Program-made: the position numbers and the translations under genes
Shown here: in pieces, positions 24,336-31,864 of the stretch
Layout of the letters: the number at the start of each line of letters is the position of its first letter
Numbering within the stretch: position 1 is the stretch's first letter
The notes under the pieces: generated by a model
What the model saw: the letters and a program-made list of their open reading frames with translations, nothing else
Database searches by the model: none
Told to the model about the DNA's origin: nothing
Source of the DNA: Smithella sp035382085
Lineage (GTDB): Bacteria > Desulfobacterota > Syntrophia > Syntrophales > Smithellaceae
Assembly: GCA_035382085.1 (NCBI GenBank)
Contig: DAOSZO010000003.1
Span: forward strand, 14,459-78,458
Direction of reading: 5' to 3'
DNA: 64,000 nucleotides

Positions 24336-25118
24336 CTAAAACCGGAACGTTACGCCGGCCAGCGCCGAGAAATCAGTCTCCGGATCGGTCAAGCCGATCT
24401 TGGCGCCCAAATCCACATCCAGATTGTCATTGATGGAATAGATGATACCGCCGATAAAAAAGGCGGGATCGTCGTCCGCTTCGTCGTCGGGATTACGCTC
24501 CGCGCCGATGTCCGCGGCCAGTTTCAGATTTTTGACGACTTCCCAGGTCGCGGCGGCCGACGCATGCCAGAGTTCCTTGCGTTCATCGGCGTCGTTTTCA
24601 TTTCTGATGTAGCCCACATTGGCGTGAAACGCCCATGCACCGATTTCTTGCGAGGCAATCAGAAAGATATGTCCGCCCAGCTTCCCTGTGCCGAGGCCTT
24701 TGTCTTCATCGCCGGTGGGAAAGCTGATCCCCGGCTTCAGGGCCACGCTGAAACCGTTTTTTTCCCACAGGCGCATTTTTGTTTCGAGCGTCGCGTCGCC
24801 GATTCCTTTTTCATCGTACACCGTCTGTTCGTTGACTTCGGCATTGCCCCACAAATAGGGCAGGCTGAAAATCAGATCGACATTCTCCGAAACTCCATAG
24901 GACAGCGTGGCCGCCGCCTGACCGCCCGTGCTTTTGACCGTTCCGTCTTCCGCGTCTTCACGGTCCCAGTCGTATTGGCCGTTGACCTCGAGCTGAAATT
25001 TTCCCTTTCCCTGCGTGCCGGTGTCATCGGTAATCAGCGGATGGGCCGCCCACGACGGGCAAGCCGAAAACAACACGACCATCAATATCCACCATCTTAT
25101 AAACCATTTTCGCTTCAT
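24336..25118 (-). CDS. Outer-membrane barrel protein (Phenol_MetA_deg-like), candidate nickel channel
   Basis: 260 residues. A signal peptide (MKRKWFIRWWILMVVLFSAC...SWA) precedes HPLITDDTGTQGKGKFQLEVN, the usual opening of PF13557-type outer-membrane proteins. Alternating strands follow, with a terminal aromatic (AGVTFRF). The family is known as a putative transporter; its true substrates are mostly unknown. It is the first gene of a run continuing with nikM, nikQ, nikO and larE, and a NikR-like operator sits directly in front of it. I infer that it helps nickel pass the outer membrane. Confidence 0.78.
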   Translation of the reverse strand: MKRKWFIRWWILMVVLFSACPSWAAHPLITDDTGTQGKGKFQLEVNGQYDWDREDAEDGTVKSTGGQAAATLSYGVSENVDLIFSLPYLWGNAEVNEQTVYDEKGIGDATLETKMRLWEKNGFSVALKPGISFPTGDEDKGLGTGKLGGHIFLIASQEIGAWAFHANVGYIRNENDADERKELWHASAAATWEVVKNLKLAADIGAERNPDDEADDDPAFFIGGIIYSINDNLDVDLGAKIGLTDPETDFSALAGVTFRF

Positions 25119-25132
25119 TTTCCACTCCTCGA

Positions 25133-25163
25133 TTGTGCTACTTTTTGCCGTTTAGTAGCACAA
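25133..25163. promoter_or_regulatory. Candidate NikR operator
   Basis: A perfect 10-bp inverted repeat TTGTGCTACT / AGTAGCACAA with an 11-bp spacer, or GTGCTAC-N13-GTAGCAC. Its overall length (27-31 bp) matches the two-half-site architecture of NikR operators (E. coli GTATGA-N16-TCATAC). It starts 15 bp before the outer-membrane protein gene. A TTGACA box on the minus strand at 25175-25180 would put a promoter over it. Confidence 0.6.
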
Positions 25164-25206
25164 CACCGGAAGGGTGTCAAGCCATTTCGTGCCACGTATT
25201 TTTGAT

Positions 25207-25230
25207 TAGTATTACCAGTAGTATTACCAG
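25207..25230. repeat. Tandem 12-bp direct repeat between the nickel and hydrogenase operons
   Basis: TAGTATTACCAG occurs twice, head to tail with no spacer. It lies in the divergent 301-bp intergenic region between the outer-membrane protein and hydrogenase genes. It could be a regulator site for either operon. The remainder of this region, to 25419, is AT-rich with a TTGACT at 25332 but no convincing -10 box. Confidence 0.5.
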
Positions 25231-25419
25231 GCGCTTTGCACGGCTCATGTTTCTGTAAGTGCATAATATCATTTAAATAATTTTAGGTATCGCACGAAAA
25301 AAAATATTTACAGAAAAAAATTTTTTTGATATTGACTTACAGTCATTTTGGTCATTCTTTATTTAAACGTTTAGGGCATGTTGTTTTCTCAATGGCCTTA
25401 AAAACCATAAGGAGGATAT

Positions 25420-26598
25420 ATGGCAAAAGGACATCATTCCGAGTACAAGAAAATGATCGACAAGCAATATCGGGAACTGCTCAAGCACTGCCAGTTGCAC
25501 CTGAAGCAGGTCGAGCAGGATTTGCCCGAACCGAGAGAGGATTTTCACGCGCTTCTCAAGGACCGGGGCATCAGCCGCAGGGACTTTGTGAAATGGACCT
25601 CGGCCATGACCGCGGCCCTGATGCTGCCGCCCATCTTCCGGCCGATGGTCGCCAAGGCGGCAGAAAACTTCAGCCGCCTGCCCGTGGTGTGGCTGCATTT
25701 CGCGGAATGCACCGGCTGTTCCGAAGCATTCCTGCGTTCATCCTACCCCAACGTGGACGATATTCTGCTGGAAACGATTTCGCTGGAATATCACGAAACG
25801 CTCATGGCCGCTTCCGGCTATCAGGCGGAAGCCTGTCTGGAAAAAGCCGTCAAAGACTTTGCCGGCAAATTCATCTGCGTCATCGAGGGCGGCATTCCCA
25901 CGGGGCTTGACGGCAAATATCTTAGGCTCGGCCCCAAGGGAAAAACCGGCATTGAAGTTGCCAAAGAAGTCGCCAAGAAAGCGGCGGCCGTCATCTGCAT
26001 CGGCACCTGTTCGTCTTTTGGCGGTGTGCAGGCCGCGGCGCCCAATCCGACGGATGCCGTAAGCGTCAAGAAAGCAATCGGCGTATCCACCGTCAATATT
26101 GCCGGCTGTCCTCCCAATGCCGTAAACTTCACCGGAACGCTTTTGCATTTCCTCATGTTCGGCGCCCTGCCTCCGGTGGATTCTCTGGGAAGACCCATCT
26201 GGGCTTACGGAAAACGCATTCATGATTATTGCGAAAGAAGACCCCACTACGACGCTTCGGAATTCGTCGAGGAATGGGGCGACAAAGGCGCGCTCAAGGG
26301 TTGGTGTCTCTACAAAATGGGATGCAAGGGGCCTTACACGTACGCCAATTGCGGCAAGGTTCGCTTCAATGACGGCGTTTCCTGGCCGATCATGGCCGGC
26401 CACGGGTGCATCGGCTGCACCGAGCCCGGTTTCTGGGATACGATGGCGCCTTATGAAAAACCGCTTCCGGACAAGAGTTCCGGCGGAGGAGAAAAAACCG
26501 TCGATCATATCGGCGTCGCCTTGACAGGCATCGCCGCGGCCGGCATTGCTGCTCATGCGGTAGCCAGCGGAATTCGTCACAAGGGAGGTAAAGAATAA
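25420..26598 (+). CDS. [NiFe] hydrogenase small subunit with late Tat signal
   Basis: 392 residues. The small subunit carries three iron-sulfur clusters that take electrons from the active site. The Tat motif SRRDFVKW is followed by a hydrophobic stretch, but it begins about 52 residues in, after a charged, helical N-terminal extension rare for this family. Cluster ligands include ECTGCSEAF (the standard, oxygen-sensitive CTGC form), GTCSSFGG, GCPPN, HDYC, and CKGPYTYANC...GHGCIGCTEPGFWD. The C-terminus has one membrane helix (VALTGIAAAGIAAHAVAS). It is followed by the large subunit with a 1-bp overlap. The enzyme faces the periplasm. Confidence 0.94.
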   Translation: MAKGHHSEYKKMIDKQYRELLKHCQLHLKQVEQDLPEPREDFHALLKDRGISRRDFVKWTSAMTAALMLPPIFRPMVAKAAENFSRLPVVWLHFAECTGCSEAFLRSSYPNVDDILLETISLEYHETLMAASGYQAEACLEKAVKDFAGKFICVIEGGIPTGLDGKYLRLGPKGKTGIEVAKEVAKKAAAVICIGTCSSFGGVQAAAPNPTDAVSVKKAIGVSTVNIAGCPPNAVNFTGTLLHFLMFGALPPVDSLGRPIWAYGKRIHDYCERRPHYDASEFVEEWGDKGALKGWCLYKMGCKGPYTYANCGKVRFNDGVSWPIMAGHGCIGCTEPGFWDTMAPYEKPLPDKSSGGGEKTVDHIGVALTGIAAAGIAAHAVASGIRHKGGKE

Positions 26599-28274
26599 TG
26601 AGCAAACGAATGATTATCGATCCCATTACCCGTATCGAGGGACACTTAAGAATTGAAGTCGAAGTGGACAGCAATAACGTCGTCAAGGACGCCTGGAGCA
26701 GCATTACGCTGTGGCGCGGCATCGAAACGATTCTCAAGGGACGCGATCCGCGTGACGCGGGCCTGATTGTTCAGCGCTTCTGCGGCGTCTGCACCTACTC
26801 CCATTACGAAGCCAGCATCCTGGCCTGCGAAGACGCCTTCGGCGTGAAGCCGCCGGCCAACGCCCGAATCGCGCGCAATCTCATCAACGCGGCTCAATAT
26901 CTTACCGACCATGTCATGCATTTCTATCATCTGCATGGCCTGGACTGGGTGGACGTGGTCAGCGCCCTCAAAGCCAATCCGGCAAAGGCTGTCGACATGG
27001 CCAGGGCTTATTGCGCCAATCCCTACAATTGCTCGGCAACGCATTACAAAGCCGTCCAGGAAAGAATCACCAAATTCGTCCAATCCGGACGTCTGGGGCC
27101 GTTTGCCAACGCCTACTGGGGAAATCCTTCCTACAAGCTGCCGCCGGAGGCCAACTTGATTATTCTGTCGCACTATCTGGACGCGCTGTCCATCTCCAAG
27201 GTTGGCGCGCAGATGATGGCGATCTTAGGCGGCAAGAATCCTCATCCGCAGACGCTGGTGGTCGGCGGCATCACGTCCGGCATGGATCTTTTCGACGCCG
27301 AGCGCCTGGGGCAGTATCTGTTCCGCTTCAAGGAAATGAAGAATTTCATTGAAACCGCTTACATTCCCGATGTTCTTTTGGCCGCCCATTATTATAAAGA
27401 TGAAGGCCTCAAAGGCATCGGCGGCGGCGTGAAGAATTATCTCGCTTACGGCGGATTCCCGCTGGATGATGACTGGAACAAGCTGCTTTTCCCGCGCGGC
27501 GTGGTCAAGGACAGAAACCTCGCCAAACCGGTGAAACTCGATGAAGAGAAAATCACGGAAGAAGCCACGCATTCCTGGTATAAGGACAACGCCCCCAAGC
27601 ATCCCTACGATGAGACGACGATACCCGACTACACCGGTTACGACAAGGAAGGGCATGTCAAGGACAACGAGAAATACTCTTGGTGCAAAGCGCCCCGTTA
27701 CGACGGCAAGCCGCACGAGGTCGGCCCGCTCGCCCGGATGATCGTCGGGTACGCCCTGGGCGATCAAGCCATCAAGCCGCTCATTGATTCCACGCTGAAA
27801 GCCACCGGGTTGCCCGCCACCGTCCTTTTCTCCACGTTGGGCAGAACAGCGGCGCGCGCGCTGGAAACCAAGCTGGTGGCCGACAACACCGAAGGATGGG
27901 TCAACGAACTGATCGCCAACATCAAGAAGGGCGACACGCGCACCTGGACCCGCTGCGATGTTCCGAAAAAACCGGCCAAGGGACGCGGCATGACGGAAGT
28001 GCCGCGCGGCGCGCTCGGACATTGGGTCAGAATCGAAAAAAGCGTCATTTCAAACTACCAGGCCGTCGTCCCCTCCACGTGGAACTGTTCGCCGCGTGAC
28101 AAGGCCGGCCTGCGCGGTCCCTACGAGGAGTCGTTAATCGGCACGAAACTGGCGAACATTGATCAGCCGCTGGAAATTCTCCGGACCATTCACTCTTTTG
28201 ATCCCTGTATGGCCTGCGCGGTTCACATCATTGATCCGAAGACGAATGAGATTAAAAAATTCAAAGTGGCTTAA
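26598..28274 (+). CDS. [NiFe] hydrogenase large subunit
   Basis: 558 residues. It holds the NiFe(CN)2CO site and oxidises or makes H2. The first ligand pair is RFCGVCTYSHYEA and the second is DPCMACAVH near the C-terminus. The 15 residues after that His (IIDPKTNEIKKFKVA) are the extension removed by the maturation protease encoded at 29026. RIEGHLRIEVEVD is the conserved N-terminal signature. With the Tat-exported small subunit and cytochrome b this is a group 1-type membrane-bound uptake hydrogenase. Confidence 0.95.
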   Translation: MSKRMIIDPITRIEGHLRIEVEVDSNNVVKDAWSSITLWRGIETILKGRDPRDAGLIVQRFCGVCTYSHYEASILACEDAFGVKPPANARIARNLINAAQYLTDHVMHFYHLHGLDWVDVVSALKANPAKAVDMARAYCANPYNCSATHYKAVQERITKFVQSGRLGPFANAYWGNPSYKLPPEANLIILSHYLDALSISKVGAQMMAILGGKNPHPQTLVVGGITSGMDLFDAERLGQYLFRFKEMKNFIETAYIPDVLLAAHYYKDEGLKGIGGGVKNYLAYGGFPLDDDWNKLLFPRGVVKDRNLAKPVKLDEEKITEEATHSWYKDNAPKHPYDETTIPDYTGYDKEGHVKDNEKYSWCKAPRYDGKPHEVGPLARMIVGYALGDQAIKPLIDSTLKATGLPATVLFSTLGRTAARALETKLVADNTEGWVNELIANIKKGDTRTWTRCDVPKKPAKGRGMTEVPRGALGHWVRIEKSVISNYQAVVPSTWNCSPRDKAGLRGPYEESLIGTKLANIDQPLEILRTIHSFDPCMACAVHIIDPKTNEIKKFKVA

Positions 28275-28291
28275 GCGAAAAGGAGGTTACC

Positions 28292-28963
28292 GTGGAAAAG
28301 AAATTCACCAGTGAGAAAGAGTGGTCCGTCGCCATGCGCATCAACCACTGGGCCATGGCCATCTCGATATTTATTCTGATCGCCACCGGTTTCTATATTG
28401 CCGAGCCCTTTACGGTTTCCAGCGGAGAGACGGTCAATAAGTTCCTGATGGGCAATATCCGCTATGCCCACATTCTCTTCGGGGTGATTCTGGTGTTTTT
28501 GTTCATCTGGAGGGTCTACCTGGCCTTCTTTTCGCGTTTTCACGCGGACTGGAAGGATTTTTTCGCCTGGACGGATATCAAAATGACCATCGACCAGATA
28601 AAATTCTATCTGCTTCTGACCAAAGAAGGGCCGGAATACAAAACGCTCTACGGACCGATGCAATCCCTGGCGTATATCGGATTGTTTTTTATGGTCCTGG
28701 TCATCTGCGTCACCGGCCTGATTTTAATGGGCGCCGGCTATCACGCGGGGTTCACCGCCGTGGCCGCCTCGATCCTGCGCCCCGTTGAGAAAATGATGGG
28801 CGGACTGGCCGTCGTCCGGTATGTCCACCACGTATTCACCTGGCTGTTCATTCTGTTCATCGTGGTGCACATTTACATGGCTTTCTGGTATGACGCCATC
28901 CTGAAGAAGGGCACCGTCTCTTCCATGATCAGCGGCGATATTTTCAAGAAAGCCAAAGAGTAA
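28292..28963 (+). CDS. Hydrogenase b-type cytochrome subunit
   Basis: 223 residues with four to five membrane helices. It anchors the hydrogenase and passes electrons to the quinone pool. Haem-ligand histidines appear in INHWAMAISIFILIATGF, RYAHILFGVIL and VHHVFTWLFILFIVVHIYMAFWYD. It starts with GTG at 28292 after AGGAGG, 18 bp behind the large subunit gene. A strong hairpin terminator follows it. Confidence 0.93.
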   Translation: MEKKFTSEKEWSVAMRINHWAMAISIFILIATGFYIAEPFTVSSGETVNKFLMGNIRYAHILFGVILVFLFIWRVYLAFFSRFHADWKDFFAWTDIKMTIDQIKFYLLLTKEGPEYKTLYGPMQSLAYIGLFFMVLVICVTGLILMGAGYHAGFTAVAASILRPVEKMMGGLAVVRYVHHVFTWLFILFIVVHIYMAFWYDAILKKGTVSSMISGDIFKKAKE

Positions 28964-28983
28964 TTTTTCAAGCGATATGGTAT

Positions 28984-29017
28984 AAAAAAGGGGGGGAAGA
29001 TTTTTCTCCCCTTTTTT
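28984..29017 (+). terminator. Intrinsic terminator between the hydrogenase structural genes and the maturation genes
   Basis: Arms AAAAAAGGGG and CCCCTTTTTT with a 14-base loop region containing a further GGGAAGA/TCT match. The A and T tracts make it potentially bidirectional. It probably reduces, but need not stop, transcription into the protease and hyp genes. Confidence 0.75.
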
Positions 29018-29025
29018 GGTTGGAT

Positions 29026-29526
29026 ATGATGACTGAAAAAAATCTTGTCACCGTCCTGGGCATCGGCAATATTCTGATGGGCGATGAAGGCTTCGGCGTT
29101 CATTTCGTGCGCTGGTTCGCCCGCCGCTATCAGTCGCGGCAGGATATTCAGATCATCGACGGGGGCACGCTCGGTTACGCCCTTTTGAACATCATCTGCC
29201 GCTGTCAAAACCTGATCGTCGTGGATGTCCTGAAAGTGCAGGATGAGCCCGGATCCCTTTACCGCTTCACGAAGCGAGAAATGGAACTATACATGCCGCC
29301 GCCAACCACCGTCCACGAAGTCACTTTTCCCGACGTGCTTTTCAAATCCGAGCTGCTGGGTGAGGCACCGGAAACGATATTTCTCTGCATTGTTCCGCAA
29401 AATTACAGGGATCTGCGGATGGAGATGTCGCCATTTTTGTATGACAAATTCCAAGAGATGGAGAAACTTTTACTGGCCGAACTCAAGAAACTCAACGTGA
29501 CCCTGGAGAGACTGCCCGATGCATGA
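29026..29526 (+). CDS. Hydrogenase maturation protease (HyaD/HybD family)
   Basis: About 166 residues. It cleaves the C-terminal extension of the large subunit after nickel is inserted. GIGNILMGDEGFGVHFV carries the metal-binding Glu, and VVDVLKVQDEPGSLYRF the conserved Asp region; the third ligand His is in TVHEVTFPD. ATG at 29026 or 29029 may be used; a TTG at 29020 is also in frame. It overlaps hypA by 8 bp. Confidence 0.92.
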   Translation: MMTEKNLVTVLGIGNILMGDEGFGVHFVRWFARRYQSRQDIQIIDGGTLGYALLNIICRCQNLIVVDVLKVQDEPGSLYRFTKREMELYMPPPTTVHEVTFPDVLFKSELLGEAPETIFLCIVPQNYRDLRMEMSPFLYDKFQEMEKLLLAELKKLNVTLERLPDA

Positions 29527-29863
29527 ATTGTCCCTTGCCGAATCCATCATCACGATCATCAAGGATTACGCGAAGCGCGACGGCTTCAAGAAAGTAAACG
29601 GCGTTTTCCTGTCCTACGGCCGTCTTTCCTGCATCGAGCCCCACACCCTGCAGTTCGCCTTCGATGTGCAGGCCAAGGGCACGCCGGCCGAAGGGGCGAT
29701 ACTGCATTTCCAGGTCCTGCCGGCGCTTATCCATTGCTTTTCCTGCGAAAAAGATTTAGAAGTGCAGGCGCATACGGGTGCCTGTCCGGCCTGCGGCGGC
29801 CAGGAAGTGATGCTCGTGGCCGGCACGGAAGATCTTCAGCTTCTGGAGCTGGATGTGGATTAG
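29519..29863 (+). CDS. hypA: Hydrogenase nickel incorporation protein HypA
   Basis: 114 residues. The nickel site is the N-terminal MHE, with His2. The zinc domain has CFSCEKDL and CPACGG, two CxxC pairs. It delivers nickel to the large subunit with HypB. It begins the gene order hypA-C-D-B-F-E, all overlapping or closely spaced. Confidence 0.95.
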   Translation: MHELSLAESIITIIKDYAKRDGFKKVNGVFLSYGRLSCIEPHTLQFAFDVQAKGTPAEGAILHFQVLPALIHCFSCEKDLEVQAHTGACPACGGQEVMLVAGTEDLQLLELDVD

Positions 29864-29873
29864 GGGGTATTTT

Positions 29874-30104
29874 ATGTGCATCGGATTTCCCGGGAAGATT
29901 CTTTCCATTGACGAAAACAACTACGCCGTTATTGACATCAGCGGCACGCGCCGCGAAGTCTGCCTCGATATCATCGACGAGCCGGTGGGGGTGGGCGATT
30001 ACGTCATCAGCCACGCGGGCTACGCCATTCACAAAATCGACGAAGCCGATGCGCGGGAAAAACTGAACTTTCTGCAAGAACTCATTGACCATGAAATTTA
30101 TTGA
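29874..30104 (+). CDS. hypC: Hydrogenase assembly chaperone HypC
   Basis: 76 residues starting MCIGFPGKILSID. Cys2 is the essential residue that binds the Fe(CN)2CO group and the large subunit, which fixes the start at 29874 behind GGGGG. The upstream in-frame codons are not used. It overlaps hypD by 14 bp. Confidence 0.94.
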   Translation: MCIGFPGKILSIDENNYAVIDISGTRREVCLDIIDEPVGVGDYVISHAGYAIHKIDEADAREKLNFLQELIDHEIY

Positions 30105-31185
30105 CGAATACCGCGATCCCGCCGTCGCGAAGGCGCTCTTGAGCCGCATCCATTCCGTGGCGGACAGGATCTCTCGGCCCGTAACCCTCATGGAAATCTG
30201 CGGCAGTCACACCTACGCGATCGGACGTTTCGGCATCCGCAGGCTTTTGCCGGAAAACATCCGGCTGATTTCCGGTCCGGGCTGTCCTGTCTGTGTGACG
30301 GCGGCGCGCGATGTCGATATTGCTCTGCACCTGGCAGGCCGGGAAAACGTCATTTTCGCGACTTTCGGCGACATGATGAAAGTGCCGGGCGCCAGCGGAG
30401 ACAGTCTTCAGAAAAAGCGCGCCGCGGGCGCCGACGTGCGGGTCGTTGCCTCCGCCGACGAATGCATCGGCCTGGCGATGGCGCATCCTCAAAGGGAAGT
30501 CATCATGATGGGTATCGGTTTCGAAACCACCGCGCCGACCGTCGCCGCCACCATCGCAAGCTGCCGGCAAAAAGCCATTGAAAATCTTTCCATCTTTTCC
30601 GTCCACAAAATCGTCCCGCCCGCCATTGAGGCGCTGCTGGCCGACCCCCTACTGAACATCGACGGCTTTCTTTGCCCCGGCCATGTCAGCACGATGATCG
30701 GCGCGGACGCTTACCGGATGATTCCCGAGGCCGGACGCGCCGCCGTGATCACCGGGTTTGAACCGGTGGACATCCTCGAAGGCCTCTGGATGCTGCTCAA
30801 GCAAATCGAAAGCGGGCGGCCGGAGATCGCCATCCAGTACAGCCGCGGCGTCCGTCCGGAAGGCAACCAGCGGGCAATGAACCTGCTGCATTCCGTGTTT
30901 GAAACGGCCGATGCCGAATGGCGCGGTCTGGGCGTGATTCCGCAAAGCGGGCTCGTTCTTCGTCGTGATTTTGAATCCTTCGACGCTCTCAAAAGATTTC
31001 CGCCCCCGGAAATCAAGTCTCTGGATACGGCCGGCTGCGGCTGCGCCTGCGGCGACATTCTGCGGGGCATCAAGCTGCCGCCGGATTGTCCCTTGTACAA
31101 GAAAGTCTGCACGCCCGCCAATCCGATCGGCCCCTGCATGGTTTCATCGGAGGGCACGTGTTCCGCCTACTATAAATACTATTGA
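30091..31185 (+). CDS. hypD: Hydrogenase maturation factor HypD
   Basis: 364 residues. HypD, with a 4Fe-4S cluster, is the scaffold where cyanide and CO are attached to iron. Motifs: MEICGSHTYAIGRFGIR, GPGCPVCVT, GIGFETTAPTVA, and PGHVSTMIG. The four C-terminal cluster cysteines lie around CGCACGDIL, CPLYKKVC and IGPCMVSSEGTC. Start at ATG 30091; a TTG at 30085 is also in frame. Confidence 0.95.
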   Translation: MKFIDEYRDPAVAKALLSRIHSVADRISRPVTLMEICGSHTYAIGRFGIRRLLPENIRLISGPGCPVCVTAARDVDIALHLAGRENVIFATFGDMMKVPGASGDSLQKKRAAGADVRVVASADECIGLAMAHPQREVIMMGIGFETTAPTVAATIASCRQKAIENLSIFSVHKIVPPAIEALLADPLLNIDGFLCPGHVSTMIGADAYRMIPEAGRAAVITGFEPVDILEGLWMLLKQIESGRPEIAIQYSRGVRPEGNQRAMNLLHSVFETADAEWRGLGVIPQSGLVLRRDFESFDALKRFPPPEIKSLDTAGCGCACGDILRGIKLPPDCPLYKKVCTPANPIGPCMVSSEGTCSAYYKYY

Positions 31186-31198
31186 CGGAGGTCATATC

Positions 31199-31864
31199 GT
31201 GAAAGTAAAAGTTGTCAAAAAGGTCCTGGACGCCAATGAACGCATCGCCGAGGAAAACCGGAAGCTTTTCGACCGGCACAATCTTTTCGTCATCAACGTC
31301 ATGAGTTCGCCGGGCGCCGGCAAGACATCGCTTCTGGAACACACCATCCAGGCGCTGAAAAACCGCTACCGCATCGCCGTGATCGAAGGCGATATTCAGG
31401 ACACCTACGACGCGGACCGCATCGCCAAACTGAAAATTCCCGTTGTTCAAATCAACACGGGCGGAGCCTGTCACATTGACGGCAACATGATCCGCGAAGC
31501 CCTCCCCGCCTTCGATTTGAGTAAGCTCGATTTGCTGATTGTCGAAAATGTCGGCAATCTGGTCTGTCCCGCCGAATTTAAAATCGGCGAAAACGTCAAG
31601 ATCATGCTCCTGAGCACGCCCGAAGGCGCGGACAAACCGGCCAAATACCCGCTCATGTTTCAGGAATCGGCGGCGCTGGTCATCAACAAAACCGATCTGA
31701 TGCCGCATGTAGACTTTGACCTGAAAAAGGCCCGGCGGGACGCGCTTGCCCTGAACAAAAAACTGAAGATCTTCGAGGTGTCCTGTAAAACGAAAGCAGG
31801 GCTGGAAGCCTGGATCAACTGGCTGACGCAATGCATCGATGAATTCAAGAAACAAAAAGGCTGA
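31199..31864 (+). CDS. hypB: Hydrogenase nickel incorporation GTPase HypB
   Basis: 221 residues. P-loop SSPGAGKTSLLE, then EGDIQDTYDADRI (switch), ENVGNLVCPAEFKIGE (metal-binding Cys) and NKTDLMPH (guanine specificity). It hydrolyses GTP during nickel delivery. It lacks the long His-rich nickel-storage tail seen in some HypB proteins. It starts with GTG at 31199 after GGAGG; the frame is open upstream, but that part lies inside hypD. Confidence 0.94.
   Translation: MKVKVVKKVLDANERIAEENRKLFDRHNLFVINVMSSPGAGKTSLLEHTIQALKNRYRIAVIEGDIQDTYDADRIAKLKIPVVQINTGGACHIDGNMIREALPAFDLSKLDLLIVENVGNLVCPAEFKIGENVKIMLLSTPEGADKPAKYPLMFQESAALVINKTDLMPHVDFDLKKARRDALALNKKLKIFEVSCKTKAGLEAWINWLTQCIDEFKKQKG

Noticed and set aside
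25326..25910. Open frame overlapping the hydrogenase small subunit in another frame
   Set aside because: The small subunit in frame from 25420 carries all family motifs; the overlapping frame is low-complexity Arg/Gly-rich sequence typical of a shadow.
30965..31198. Longer hypB start inside hypD
   Set aside because: This stretch is hypD in another frame; GTG at 31199 has GGAGG and gives the normal HypB N-terminus.
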